The translations under genes and the position numbers were made by a program. From the NCBI GenBank assembly GCA_039000515.1, contig JBCFYV010009882.1, positions 51,626,816 through 51,690,815 of the forward strand: 64,000 nt of DNA. The letters are read 5' to 3'. The number at the start of each line of letters is the position of its first letter. The stretch's first letter is position 1. Below the pieces are notes generated by a model. It did not search any database. It saw only the letters and a list, made by a program, of their open reading frames with translations, and was not told the DNA's origin. This DNA is from Timema cristinae (Eukaryota; Arthropoda; Insecta; Phasmatodea; Timematidae). Shown here in pieces: positions 11,527-23,907 of this stretch.

Positions 11527-13275
11527 GACTGTGACTTGAATACCAGTGAGTCCCTGACTGCGTTACTTATGTGAGCGTGGGTGTTAGAGCAACTTGTGTG
11601 ACGTTGTTTGTGGCTGTCTGTGGCTCTGTCTGTCGCTGCCTTAAACATACGCACAGCGGCTTATATATGACATACCCCTTGCCTCTTGCTCCCTTCGTCA
11701 ATAGTGTAAAAACTAACTAATAGAAAGAGTCCTGGCGACAGGTGTTGTGAAAGATAGCTTCTTATTGGTGTAGGGAATTGGCGTCTTTGCCAAATACTGC
11801 GTAGTTGTTCCTTTAGCAGGAAAAATGGTATAAAAATATATTTATAATATATATTTGTAATCCTTTTCCCATTATTTCTGAAATGCGCGTGTTTTTTCAT
11901 GGATGAATCATAAAAGGATACTCTACATATGTTACTTTAAAGAAAAATTACGTTCATCCATGACTTTTCAATTATTTTAGATTGATCCAAACCAATATCA
12001 TTACAATACCCCTCATTTACTTATATCTTAAATGAATTTAATGAATTTTGATAGAAGAAAATCACATACTGTGCAAGAGCTACGCCATATTTAACTTTTC
12101 ATCATTCTTAAAATTAAACATAATATAAATTTCATAAAATACAGTTGAGTTCGTTGAGTTCTATTCGATTCTTCGTGGAAAGAACTCATTTCAGGATTCA
12201 TTTATGACCTGAGGATGGTGCCTATCGAGCGCCGAAACATGTCGGACTTGTGATTAATTCACTCCTGATTTACAAGGAACAAGGGAATTCAAAACTTTCA
12301 GATAAGGATAGATCTCAACTTATATTTAACCTCTTTTGTATTTATAAAATTCCATTTATGTCATTTGACCTTTATCTTATTACACTATATTATAAGTTTC
12401 ATCTATAATATCCCATGTTCATCAACACTTGTCTTAATATATTTATGGTTTGTTAAATTGTAACTACATAAAATCCTGAAAATTTTTTTTAGAACAAACC
12501 AACAAAAAATTTTTAAGCAAAGTATAGGCTTCAATTCTCAATGGAACTCTATTAATTCTTTTTTAATCATAATTTTATCTTGTCATCAATATTATACACC
12601 TTATTTTATTTTAACTAATGTATATAATACATGTATTTTAATATGTTTTATTGTTTTGTTATATATGTGCTTTTTGACTCACATTTTTAATGTGTTTGTA
12701 AAGGTTCAATTATTACTTTTTAACCTAATTAAAAACTTTCTCTCAATACATAATCTATATTTCACTCACAATTAATGATTCTAATTGATTTTTTGTTCCT
12801 TGTTTTAACAACAACTTTGCCACTCAGTCCATTGACTCTTTATGATAAGTACACTTAATTGATATTGTCAATATAATTTATATCAATAACCTAATTTCTA
12901 TCTTATTCATATCTTTCAATTTGATATCTATTTTTATCTAATAGGATATATATAAATTTGTTGAGTGTAAGTTACATAAATTGTACATGTGTGTAAACAT
13001 TGGTTACAATTTACTTGTATAACAATACAAAAGTTATGATATATTATTTATCCGTTGTCACTTTTGATTATTTTTAATGTTCAGTCTTTTTGATGAATAA
13101 ACGTAAAGAAAGAATTTCCTGTTTAATAATTCATTTTTATTTTCTTTATATCACTGAAAAATTGTAACACTTGTTGTTGCTTTGTTTTTAAAATGTTATG
13201 TTCACATACAAATTTGAACAAAATTATAAATTGTTTTGGTTGAATAATCAACTTTGTATTTGAGTTTATGTAAAA
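11527..13275. other. No gene seen; contains a hammerhead-like motif
   Basis: Mostly AT-rich. The only notable item is the CTGANGA...GAAAC...GTC arrangement at 12209-12243, listed separately. Confidence 0.4.
12209..12243 (+). ncRNA. Hammerhead-ribozyme-like core (doubtful)
   Basis: The order is CTGAGGA (consensus CUGANGA), a 5-bp stem GGTGC/GCGCC closing a 7-nt loop, then GAAAC and GTC. Such minimal cores are known from Penelope-like retroelements. The flanks at the expected stem I pair poorly, so a functional ribozyme is not supported. It may be an eroded copy or chance. Confidence 0.25.
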
Positions 13276-14190
13276 TTAGGTAGATTTTAAATTTAATAAA
13301 TACAAGAGTAATTTGAAAATCTTGTTGCTTTGGAGATGATATACTGAAGTATATTTTACAATAATTTTGTTGTCTGCTAGAGTTGACCTCCATTTTATGC
13401 TCGTGAACTGTGTTCCATGATCAGAAACAATAGTTTGGGGAATACCTACGTCTTTTGCATAGTTTTTTATTATTTTATTTGTAACTGCATTGGCAGTTTC
13501 TCTCCTCATTGTATATAATTTAACATATTTAGTGCAAATATCTAGAACAGCAAATATATATTGTATACCTCTAATACTAGAAGGTAATGGTCCGTATATA
13601 TCGACAAAAACTAATTGTAACGGTCGGTCAACTAATACATTTTTCATTAAGCCCTCATACTTTATATTAGGGATCTTGGTTTCCTAATTTTGTGGGGATA
13701 CAAATAGTCCAAATTTTATCTATGGAGGTTTTCTTGAAAAGTAAATTATTATAAATTTGATAGTTATTTGCAATTTATAATCTGGGTTCTGACTCTTATA
13801 GTTCTGCAAATACCTTTTTAAGTTTTTGATCCTCTCTTTGACATAATAGTAATTCCTTTTTTATTTTCTTGTCTATTTCACTAATGACTTTTCTTTTGTG
13901 TACTAATACTCTAAATTCCTTATCAACAGTACTTTCTACTATGCCCTCAGGTGGATACCGTGACAAAGTGTCTGCTACGATTTGGTCCTTTCCTGCTATG
14001 TGTTTCATAATTAAATTATATTCTTGTAATAGTAAAATCCATTTAGTTAAGCGAACATGAAGTAATTTACATTTATTAATAAACATTAATGCCTTATGAT
14101 CCGTGTATAGAGTGGTTGGTTTTCCATAAATATAAATTCTAAATTGTTGACATGCTTATAAAGCGAGGTTTATTTGATGTTCTTGTTTAA
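13276..14190 (-). pseudogene. Ty3/gypsy-type LTR retrotransposon pol fragment (RNase H to integrase)
   Basis: On the minus strand, from about 14186 down to 13796, the reading shows a RNase H region (YTDHKALMFINK, then LTKWILLLQEYN and GKDQIVADTLSRYP). From 13647 to 13276 it shows an integrase core: FVDIYGPLP, then an acidic site in VSDHGTQF. Between them the reading is broken, and no gag, protease or full reverse transcriptase is present. Flanking LTRs were not found. It directly abuts the unrelated minus-strand gene remnant starting at 14192, so one probably inserted into or beside the other. The copy is dead. Confidence 0.8.
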
Positions 14191-14191
14191 A

Positions 14192-15490
14192 CTATATATA
14201 TTTTGGTAGTTGATAAGCAAACTGCAGCAAGAGCACACAAACATCTGTCTCTTTGGCAACAACGACTAGACGTTTGTAGCCTCTATGGTATGCACTGAGC
14301 CCATGAAGAATTATTCTTATGTCACCTTCTTTATGGTTAGATTGGAGCATGGAAACATCTCTTTGTGTTGAACATTGAACCTCTTCCGCTTGAGCAAATC
14401 CACCCGATACTATCACTTTTTATTCCTTAAACTGTCTGCTTCTTGAGATCAAGTGTTTGGATAAGACCTCTGCCAAATTAGTTTTATTCTTAGGTATGCT
14501 TATGAACTGTTTCCAGTTCTTTACTATTGGCACATAATCATCATCATCATCAAGATCTACAACACGCCTAACTGGCCAGCTTTCTGTTACTGACCTATTC
14601 TTTCGAGTGTTCGCCTTGATGGAGTGGACAGGATATCGATCAAATATGACGTCTACTCTAGGGCAATTAGTACTCAAGTTCTTGTAAACACTCTCTGCAT
14701 TTCTATCAGCATACTCCCTTAATGAAGAGCATCCTGGAATTCCTCCTAAGGCTTGCACAAGTTGTTTTCCATCGATGATAGTGCATGTTAACTCATTAAA
14801 GGTGCTAATGTCATGATCCCGGCTTCCAAGATGTGTGTTAGGTGAGATTTTCTGCATTTCGTACGAAGATATCCATTGAAATCAGCAATAGACAGTGGAA
14901 TGGGAGAAAGTTTGTGTTCAAGAATGGATTGCATATTTATTTCTTGACCAGCTTCCTTAGCAACCAACAACCTATGAAAAGAGTTACTTTTTTTACTATT
15001 TTTTGTAGCCAGTTGTATTTTGTCATCTATGTTTTCCAATGTAAAGACCTTGATATCTTTTAAAGGACCACAAAACTTCTATAGTGTAGCCGTTAATCGG
15101 TCCTGGATAAAATTAATTATATCAGTTCCTCTTTTATTTGCTGACAATAAAGACTCTGTAACATGAGGTGAGGCCAGATCATGCGTGGAGATATAAATTA
15201 TATTCTCTTCGTTCACAGTGAACATATTGAAGTTCTCAAAATGAAGTACAAATTTTTATAGGTCACATTAATCTCGTTTACACCTAGATTTTGACAGGTC
15301 CTTGGTTTCAGATAAGCAATACTCATCATCCTTCATTCAAATATCAACTATTTCATATATCTCCTGCACAATTTGACTGCATTCATTAACTGTTAAACAC
15401 CACCTTTCTCTTGCAGAATCGTTCCAGGTTATTCCAATCAACCCACCTGCAGCTTTTCCAATGCCTGGTCAGTCAATATTCTGTTAAAAA
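14192..15490 (-). pseudogene. Repetitive gene remnant with HEEADTRI / DTDVLVLL-like motifs
   Basis: Minus-strand pieces align in order with an uncharacterised repetitive invertebrate protein: GGLIGITWNDSARERWCLT (about 15440), a helical middle (ATKNSKKSNSFHRLLVAKE, about 14990), a region ending DDDDDYVPIVKNWKQFI (near 14540), then GGFAQAEEVQ, QSNHKEGDIRIILHGL (family form HEEADTRI) and VVVAKETDVCVLLLQFA (family form DTDVLVLL) at 14416-14200. The paired acidic motifs suggest a nuclease-like fold, but that is inference. Frameshifts and stops divide it into at least four frames. It may belong to a mobile element whose ends I cannot see. Confidence 0.5.
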
Positions 15491-16400
15491 TATTTTTGTT
15501 TTTCCTAACTGTAAAGTTACCAGCACGAAACTGTTCAACTTCATATTTTGAATGAGTCTCAGGTAACAAACAGCTTCATGTTAGCTAATTATTTATAACT
15601 AGAGCCCGGATTTTTGTGTAATTACATATTTTTATCCTGCCAGCTAGAAATGTGAAAAGCAAAATGTTGGTGAATCAGATTGTTTGGGACTGTATTTTCA
15701 TTTTTCATTTTACATATTTTACCGTATTCTACATATTTTCGAAGTTATTATATAAAATTACATATTTTGTGTTTAATTACTGAGGTGTTATTTTTATGTC
15801 TTTCTTGAGATAAATACTTTGAAATATTGAATCCCTAATTTTCAGTAAACCTGTACGTTCGTAAAGAAATGTATTCAGTGAAGAGATAGCAGTGAGATAA
15901 GTGAAAGTCAGCTATGTTGGCTCATCAGAGAGGATTACAGTTTTCATAACATAACTTTATGTCAAACGATTCTCGTAATGTGAAGGGGAGAGAATGTGGT
16001 GTTGCAGCACGTCTCTCGCGTGGCGTGTCAGTTTGTAAGCACAGCTCTACGAGTTGTAAAAACCATAGTTCTTGGATCTGATTAGCTCATTTTCACGTTG
16101 TGCATTGGTCGGGAAAAGAAACGAATATAGAGCAGCAAGAAAACATATTTCACCTCTAAGAGAATTTTACCACAATTCCACGTGACAAACATTTACACAC
16201 AGTTTGCATGCCTTCCCCTACCTCCACCCCCAACGTTTCTTTCAACCACAGCCTCATACTTATAGTTAGTTCACAAATTATCGGCTAAATGACTACAATT
16301 GATAACCGATAGGTTAAGTGTTTTCGAAGAGTGGACTTGAGACACTTTCAGCCATAAATCAAATTTCGTTCCACTATGTTTGTATGCATTATTAACGTGA
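15491..16400. other. No gene seen
   Basis: AT-rich spacer with a less AT-rich stretch at 15970-16260. No family was recognised. Confidence 0.4.
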
Positions 16401-16401
16401 T

Positions 16402-16735
16402 CACCTATGTGGTCTAATGGTTAGAACTCATGGCTACAGATCCTGAGGTTCCGAGTTCGATTCCCAGCGCTTCCAAGTTTCTGTAGAGTAGCGGGTCTGG
16501 AACGGCGTACACTCAAGACTCGTGAGGACAAATGTGAAGCTACTTGAATGAAAAAGTAGCTGCTCTGGTCTAGAAAACCGATATTAGTGGCTGGATGATT
16601 CATTAAATTGAGCACGTGACACACACTATCAGCAGATGTTGAAAGTATCGCCGCCAACAGACGGTGGCCACTTAGTCAGTATGGTTTGATTGTGGGCTAA
16701 CGCCATTGAGTTTATTCTATTATTATAAATGTAAG
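16402..16735 (+). repeat. SINE family C (tRNA-Glu-like head, unrelated tail)
   Basis: A box tggtctaatgg (16410-16420) and B box gagttcgattccc (16453-16465) are correctly spaced for a tRNA-derived head that resembles tRNA-Glu. The roughly 250-bp body, moderate in GC and including 'cagacggtggccacttagtc', shares nothing with families A or B and lacks their hairpin tail. It ends near an (ATT)-rich stretch at about 16735. Confidence 0.65.
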
Positions 16736-17404
16736 AAAATAAAGTTTATTAAATATTTTCACAATATTACATATTTTAGCTGATGTTGTTAAATATTTAT
16801 GTATTATGTACATATTTTGTAGGTTAATACCACATAAAAATCCTAGCTATATTTTTATTCATGAAATGTATAGGACTGTAAAATGCGGCGAAGATTTATA
16901 CATCGTCTACCCAACAATACCTGAAAATAAGCCTAGAAAATATCAGGTGGAACAATATGTAAAAAAAAACACTAAAAAATTCGGTAATATTTAGTCGCCA
17001 TATTGCGTATATATATTTTTATACGGCCCTACGAGAACATTTTAAAGTATTTTTTGGAACTCAGCTACCCATAAAACATACAAATAGATACCCATCACAT
17101 ATATGTTGCACAATTTTCAAGTATATTTCCAGGTTCATATTGTCCAGTCTTGAAAGTGTGTGCCATTTTCAAAATGGTGGCTCTTGGCGTAAATTTAGAT
17201 ATTCATTAATGCCAACAAGCCATTTCATCATCCCTAAGGACCCATAAAATGAAATATATCAGTTGGCACACTCTAACATGTTATACCCTGATTTAATTTC
17301 TAGAACTTTTTCAGATATTGCCGCTAGTCTACTTGTTCAAAGGTTGAAATTGATGCTGTACCTTATATACCGGGACACAAAGTGCCTAGTAATAAATTAG
17401 ACAT

Positions 17405-18692
17405 AACTGATGTAGAAGAACACACAAATTAATTCCCAAAGTATACTAGTCACTACAAAAGGACATAAAATCCCGAGAGAAAATACCTTAACCCTGACCT
17501 AACAATAAGAAAAATGTTTAAACTGTATGTACAGAAATGTAAACTAATAAACCGCAAACCCATAAAAGAAAAAAGTATTACCATATTTTTTCTACAAAAT
17601 TCACTTTATAGTTTAAGCCCCCATAAACAAACACGTGTCAACAATGAGATTTCTTTCAAATCATAATTTAATATGGAGAATCTGATGAAGAGAAGATAAA
17701 AGCAAGACTAGACAAAGAGCTCCATGTCAGCAAAGCAGAACAGGCTTGATAAATGATGATATTAGATGCAAGCAAGTTCAACAATGAACATTATTATGTA
17801 TGCACTTTTGATTTGCGGAAAGCCTTCCTAAGTTGAGCACCTCAAATGAATATTACAAAACAAATTTATAGGTTTACAATTTAGAAATCTATGATTTCAA
17901 AAACAATACCGGATTTTTATGTGGGATGAGACGGAAGGATCATGTGTATCTCAAGAAATATCGTCGTGCATTGTAAAACATCTTCAACAACATGCTAAGG
18001 AACACATTTATAATGTTGTGTATACAGATTGCTGTCCAGGGCAGAACAGGAACATAAAAATGGCACTAGCACTTATTAAATTAGTTCACGATCTTAATAC
18101 AATAACTGAAAAGATTGACTATAAATTTATGGTTTCAGATCAAAGCTATCTGCATAGTGACACAGATTTTGCAATAATAAAGGCAAAGCAGCGACAACAT
18201 ATTCTTTATACACAGGATTGGATGGACATCCCAGCAATATATATTTTAAAAAAATGTTACTGTAAAAATGTAGAGGAATGAATTTAGGTCTACCAAAGAG
18301 TTGGAAGAGTAAATAACTAACAGGATGGTCATCAGGTAAATTGGCTTAAAATCAGATGGCTACAACTAAGGATGGATCTACCATACAAAGTGATTATTAA
18401 AGGAACTCTCAATAGAGATATGCTATTCTTTCAAATTGACATAGCCAAATCAGGTTGCGGAGTAAAACCAAATTTTTGTAATATCAAACAAGAAATAATG
18501 TATTCTGTACCAAGACTAGACTCTGAAAAGAAACAAGACATGATGGATCTTCTGAGATATATTCTACCTCACGTATATTATAGTGCACTGCCATGTGCCC
18601 CGAATGTTAATACACAATTGAATAAAAGTGTTAATGGTTCAATAACGATTGTCAATGGTGATGATGATGGGCACAAATTTCATTTGGAATAA
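17405..18692 (+). pseudogene. Transposase-like protein of the DUF7869-like superfamily, copy 3, degenerate
   Basis: Ordered fragments in shifting frames: EEHTN.FPKYTSHY (17420), RKYLNPDLTIRKMFKLYVQKC (17490), VCTFDLRKAF (17795), WDETEGSCVSQEISSCIVKHL (17920), YTDCCPGQNRNIKMALALIKL (18020), VSDQSYLHSDTDFAIIKAKQR (18135), then a second frame from 18372 with IDIAKSGCGVKPNF and a C-terminal SEKKQDMMDLLRYILPHVYY. It retains the diagnostic C.GQNRN motif that copies 1 and 2 have lost. It represents a subfamily distinct from copy 2. No terminal repeats were identified. Confidence 0.65.
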
Positions 18693-20985
18693 AACACCTT
18701 GTTTTTAAAAACATGCAAAATAAACCAATAATATATAACATGAAAAGAAACTATCCAAAGTCATGCTTTTTAAGTGTATAATTTTTCTGTTGGCATGCAG
18801 TAAAAGTCAATATATTTTTAAACTAATAATGAAAAAACCATGAAATATGTTTTTGTAAAAAATTTTTTTAATGTAAATAGATTAAATACAGCTCTCCAAA
18901 CATATGTTGTAAAAACAGAGTGAGAATAACTTTTTTTTTTCCAATATAGTATCTAGTAAAGCACCCTCTAACTCAAAACTTATATATACTGAGCTACACT
19001 AATTGGCTTCTGAATGGTTCACATCTATGTAAGAAAATTGATAAAATGATAGAAAAACTGTAAAAACCACATAATGAAAATGTCTTGGTACCAACTTTAG
19101 AAATGTGATATTTAGTAACCAATATTATTCACATTTCATAAACATAATGATTGTATAGTCTTCACTATTTCAGCATGTTGTTTATTACTATTTCTTAATC
19201 GATTGTTTCAATATAGTCATAACTGTATTGATCAAAATATCAGAACGTATTTAAATTAAAGGTTTGCTTATAAATATTCTACATAGACTTATTTTCCTTT
19301 CTACTACATAGCTGTAAAACATTGAATATTAGAGGCTCGTTGGACTCAAGTGTACATTAATTAATACTGAGCCATGCAAATAAAAGGATGAGTCTAATCA
19401 AGTTTTATGATCGTTTCTGGCTGCAAGAATAGTGATTAAATTGTTGCACAATATTTCCCAAAACTAGTGCTCCCCTACCTAGCAAGAGATCAATATGGGA
19501 AGGGGTGGTAGGGGGCTGGCTGAAGTACCCATGGCACCCCTAGTACCAGAACCTATGTAGGTAACTGAGAATGTTAGTATATCAGTATAAAAACTTCCTT
19601 TATAGGTAGTTTTTTTAAATGTAGGTATACATTTACAGGCTTCCTCTTCATTCTTTGATAATGGATCTGTTAATACTTACAAAAGGTAATGAATGATTTC
19701 TGCACAGCACCATTGCTGATAAATAGGGTTTTGCTCTTTTTATAATTTAGCTTTAATCAAACCAAAATCTCAGTTCCATTCCCCGAAGAAATGTCCACAA
19801 ATTTTAACCTCTAATTAGTACACCAAAATAATTACTCAATGCCACAGGCAATATGTTTAGGTCTATTTACATCAGTTTTAGCTGAAGTACAGTTGTGTAT
19901 AAATACTCTCTTGGCCATTGGTGTTGAAATATTGACAGAGACTTTGGATGGAATATTCTTTATAACATGGTGGTCAATTTCCGAAAGGCAATTAAAAGTT
20001 ATCAAATACTATGTGGTGTTTGAATTTTAATTGTCTCAAAAGTTTTGGGAGAACACATACCTTCTCATTTCTTCCCAATCCAAAGAGAAGCCTTTACAGT
20101 CTACAATAGTAAAATAGTATGATCTCATTTATTTCAAAACAATCATATACTTCAGATTAAAATAGTGAGACTAGTTTTCTGCATTAATAGTTGACATTTC
20201 TTAATACACTGTTTAGGTATTCCTTTACTACCAATATTACCAGTGGCAGAGCATTAGCTTTCTTTTGCTGGTGCCAGGCCAAAGATTTTTTTCTTGAGAT
20301 CCACTTGCATAAATGTAAAGTCATTATACTAATGTGTTATAACTGTTAAGTTTCAAGTTTTTCTCGCAGTTTTAGTAGAGAAAACAGAGTTTTTAATAAA
20401 GAATTTACTTTATTCATTTTAATTGATTATGTTTACTCGTTACCTTACCTCTTTTGTTTCTAACATATATTAAAACACAAACATGTTAACGCAAAAAATA
20501 AAATATAGACCACATTTATTGTATATCGGGCCCGCTTAGACTGGCCCTATTTGCTAGTATAAAGCTCCCAATGGAATGATTCACTGTATGTAAAGAATGG
20601 TGTTCCACTTAATATTCAGTTGTTTTTTTCTTCAAAATATGTTATAGAGATTTTTTTTTATGTTAATAAACGTTCAAAAAACATTGGTAGACCCTGATCC
20701 CTGTGGCCCCTAAGTATATTGTGCTATAGAATATGTATAGAGAAAAAATTGCTTTGCAGAGGCATAGCCAACGTGTTTAATTGGCGTTTGTAGCTCACCT
20801 GGGAGATTTGGTCTTGAGATATATCCAGGTGAAAAGTAGTTTTTTTTTTTTTACATGAGAGGGTTTCTGAATTATCTCTTCAGGCGGTGATGAATTTTAT
20901 CATGATCATCTTTCTCACCCCCTAATCTCTTATGTTAAGTCGTTAATTACCCTTGTATTAAATATAGGAGAGGTTTATACTTTAT
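18693..20985. other. No gene seen
   Basis: 2.3 kb of AT-rich sequence with scattered homopolymers. A weak SINE-A-like plus-strand match near 20790-20850 is too decayed to claim. Confidence 0.4.
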
Positions 20986-20987
20986 TT

Positions 20988-21210
20988 CCCACAGTGTCTA
21001 ACTACCTGTTCAGGTTATTATATGTACTAATTATTCTGATGAGTTAGGGATGAGAAAGGTTGAACTTATAAAAATGTAGCCACATTTTCAAGGAGGAAGA
21101 GGGGAAACCATTTAGGAAAAAAACAACTGAATACACCCAAATTCCTGTAATCAGAAAGTCTTCTCTATTGCAAGAGTGACACCTTAGACCATGTGGCCGA
21201 TGGAGCAGGT
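20988..21210 (-). repeat. SINE family A, near full length, old
   Basis: The minus-strand copy runs from inverted tail (gtgtctaactacctgttcagg) through the body to the head (ctgctccatcggccacatgg). Many substitutions mark it as old. Confidence 0.7.
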
Positions 21211-21559
21211 TACAAGAGGTTAACATGTTTCTTATTTTTTTTGTATGTTTAATCTCCAGTTTAACAGCTCAATATAGGCATTATGAACTAGGACAGTAAA
21301 TTAGAGGAAAATGCACTCACATTAGTGAGGTGGGAGATTAGGAAAACTAATTAAAAATCAATTGTAGAAAAATAACCACAGTGCAATGTGGTGTTTAAGA
21401 CCAAAGATCTACAGTCTACAAACATTTTAAGTGGATCAAATTTGACTTATATTTGGGTCTCTTTGAGTCAAATAAAAAGCTAAATACAGAAAAAAGTCTA
21501 ATTTTCTAAAGTATATAAAATGAGGTGCTGGATAAACAGTTTATTACAAACAATAATAA

Positions 21560-21781
21560 ATCAGACTTATGAATTCAAAGTGAAGTGGAAATAGGAGTTG
21601 TAATGAGAGTAAAGAGTATGTATGAGGATAGCAGGCATTATGTTAAGACTGTGAAGAAGAGAAAGTGGATCTGAATAAAACATTGAGTAAAGCAGGGGAG
21701 TGCTTCCTTACAATTACAATTTGTAATGCTAATGAAAATGATTACAGATAAAGTGGAAAATAAACTTGGGGAGGAAAGAAT
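21560..21781 (+). pseudogene. LINE reverse transcriptase, segment 1 of an interrupted copy
   Basis: The frame reads GVVMRVKSMYEDSRHYV and then VMLMKMITDKVENKLGEER, corresponding to the palm region of non-LTR reverse transcriptases just before the catalytic FADD box. It stops abruptly at 21781, where the insert 21782-23363 begins. The reading resumes at 23369. Confidence 0.7.
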
Positions 21782-23363
21782 TGCAACGATGTTACAAGAA
21801 CGAAGAACAATAGACTGTCTAATACCCAGTATAATGGGACCACACTCACCACCTGGCTTATTGATCACGGCACCTTCTTCCTTCGACTCTCCACCACGAA
21901 CTAAAACGAGGTTTGACCCCATGTACCGCTTGCGATTGAAGCCGCGCCCCTAAGAAACAGGTTCGACACTTGAGCAGAGTAGTTTCCGGTTCATAGTCTA
22001 GACGTCTCTGAATGCTTCTAGAAGTTCCCAGTCACCGTCATCACCCCCTGAGCGCTGCTTGTCTCCTTTTCTGGTTCGTTCTTTTCCGCCCTTGTTCCCC
22101 CTCTCTGGAGACATGTTTAAGTGTGTGAACTATATAATGGCTTGTATCTTTCACTACGGTACTCATTGTACCACTGGCATACATAAAGGTGAGGGAGCCG
22201 ATTTAAGCTTAGGTTGGGCTTTATTATTCAAAATTCTATTCTGATAAAATTATGAGGGGGGAGGGGGGGGTTGTACTATTTTCAAAATTACTGTTTCAAG
22301 TTAACTTCAAAATCATCTTGATTTCCAAATGGGTTTTTAAAACGTGGATATGCCACAGATTAATAATGATTAAGTTTTTCAGGAACCATGATTTGGATTA
22401 TGATTTATTATGTTTGAGGCTTGCTCTTGCCGTTATTTAGTTGCACTGTTCATTAACTTCAGTGGGTGACCTGGCGGTCTAGGGGTAAGGTGTCAGACTT
22501 CTGAGCTGGCGGCCGGGGTTCAATCCCCGGTCCCGGCACAGATTTATCTGATTACCAAACCCTTCCTTCACCTCTGACAAGACATCTTGTGAATGTGGGG
22601 AGTGCCAGGCCTCCACCGTGGTTCGGATTCCACGTTAAGCTGTAGGTCCTTCATTTCATCTCACAATCACCCTACCATTACACATTAGCGTAAGTGCGTA
22701 TAACCCGAACGGGTAGTAAGACGCGGTGCTAATAATAATAATATTAAATTAAATTTTCATTCAATTGAACTCAAAATTTGCTTTCACGGTGTTTACGAAT
22801 ATATAATTATTATTAATTTTAAATATCCTACTTTATTAAGGGTATAGGCAATCACCGCATTCATTTTGATATTTATAGTTGGTAACTATGGGTTGATGCT
22901 TACCACCTTAAAATATAAAAAGAAAAAAAAGAGATTGTATAAAATTTAATTTTAAATTAACTTGTAGTGGAACATCCTTGTGAATTGTTGAAGATAGTAT
23001 TACATACCTTTGATTCAAGTTCTTCTACCTTATAGGTATGGGTTACTTAGCTGTTATTGGTATTTGAAGAAATGAACTAGATATAGAATCTGTGACTTAA
23101 AATCTTAACCCTCGATGGTTTTTCTTAGGCTATGTATTTGTTGTAAATTGGTTGCAGATATTTTTTAAAAATAAACGTCTGAAATGTTACCTTTTACGCC
23201 AGACATCAAATTGGTTCAATTTAAGCTATGTTTGTATACTATATGATGTATCATCATCTCTTTGATAATTTTCTAAGGTTATAATAAAAAAATAAAAACT
23301 ATTTTCTCTTGTGACTCCTTGGCTGTTATTTAAGCTTGCTTCCTGGACTCTTAAGGTTGTCAC
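21782..23363. mobile_element. Solo-LTR-like insertion in the LINE, 5-bp target-site duplication
   Basis: The insertion is flanked by agaat at 21777-21781 and 23364-23368. Removing it with one copy of agaat restores the LINE frame exactly (EER followed by MKAMMFAND). It starts TGCAAC and ends near GTTGTCA, so it has the short inverted TG...CA ends of an LTR. A GC-richer first half contains a TATA-like 'tatataatgg' at about 22132. It contains a family-B SINE (22464-22743). No coding sequence was recognised. LTR identity is inferred from the ends and the 5-bp duplication. Confidence 0.65.
22464..22743 (+). repeat. SINE family B, full length
   Basis: A tRNA-like head has an A-box-like tggcggtctagggg (22472) and a B box inside ggggttcaatcccc (22515-22528). 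A body of about 150 bp includes 'gccaggcctccaccgtgg' and 'cacaatcaccctaccattac'. The 3' tail with acccgaacgggt and agtaagacgcggtgct is identical to that of family A, followed by (ATA)n. Confidence 0.9.
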
Positions 23364-23368
23364 AGAAT

Positions 23369-23433
23369 GAAAGCCATGATGTTTGCTAATGACCTGAGGG
23401 TATGGGTGTAGAAGGAAGAGGATGTACAGGTAC
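23369..23433 (+). pseudogene. LINE reverse transcriptase, segment 2 (catalytic box)
   Basis: Reads MKAMMFANDLRVWV, stop, KEEDVQVPL. FAND stands where the catalytic FADD lies, so the second aspartate survives and the first is changed. The segment is cut at 23433 by the hAT element and continues after 28759. Confidence 0.75.
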
Positions 23434-23907
23434 CACTACAGCAGTGTTTCCCAAACTTTTTGAGTTGTGAAGCACTTTTCAGGAGAGAAATTCGTCACGG
23501 AGCACTATTGTGGCCCTGATGCCAAAGGCACGTGTGCACATTTTTTGCTGTTTTTACCTAACTGTATTTTTAAAGTTGTTAGTCGATATTTTATCATATT
23601 ATAGCATAATCATGAATTATTTTTCAAATTTTAAATAGCTTAAATTTATATTAAAACTTTATTTTTCCCATTGAAATTCATTGAAAACTGGAACTTTAAA
23701 TATGATTTTTACAAAACATCAATTTTGCACATACGTGTATTTGGCATAAGGGCGACTCTATTTTCACCTAGCATCTACATAGATACAAAACTTATTCATG
23801 ATGGAAACAAATTTTTAAGCATTTGGATGTGTTAAACATCTTGAGTTTTATTCAATTTGAAATGTTATTTTTTACGATAATTTAAGAGAAATAAGGAACT
23901 TACTTAA

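Noticed and set aside
13276..14190. A complete LTR retrotransposon
   Set aside because: Only RNase H and integrase remains are visible; no LTR pair, primer-binding site or gag could be found.
20780..20860. Plus-strand SINE-A-like head and body
   Set aside because: The match is too weak and interrupted by a poly-T run.
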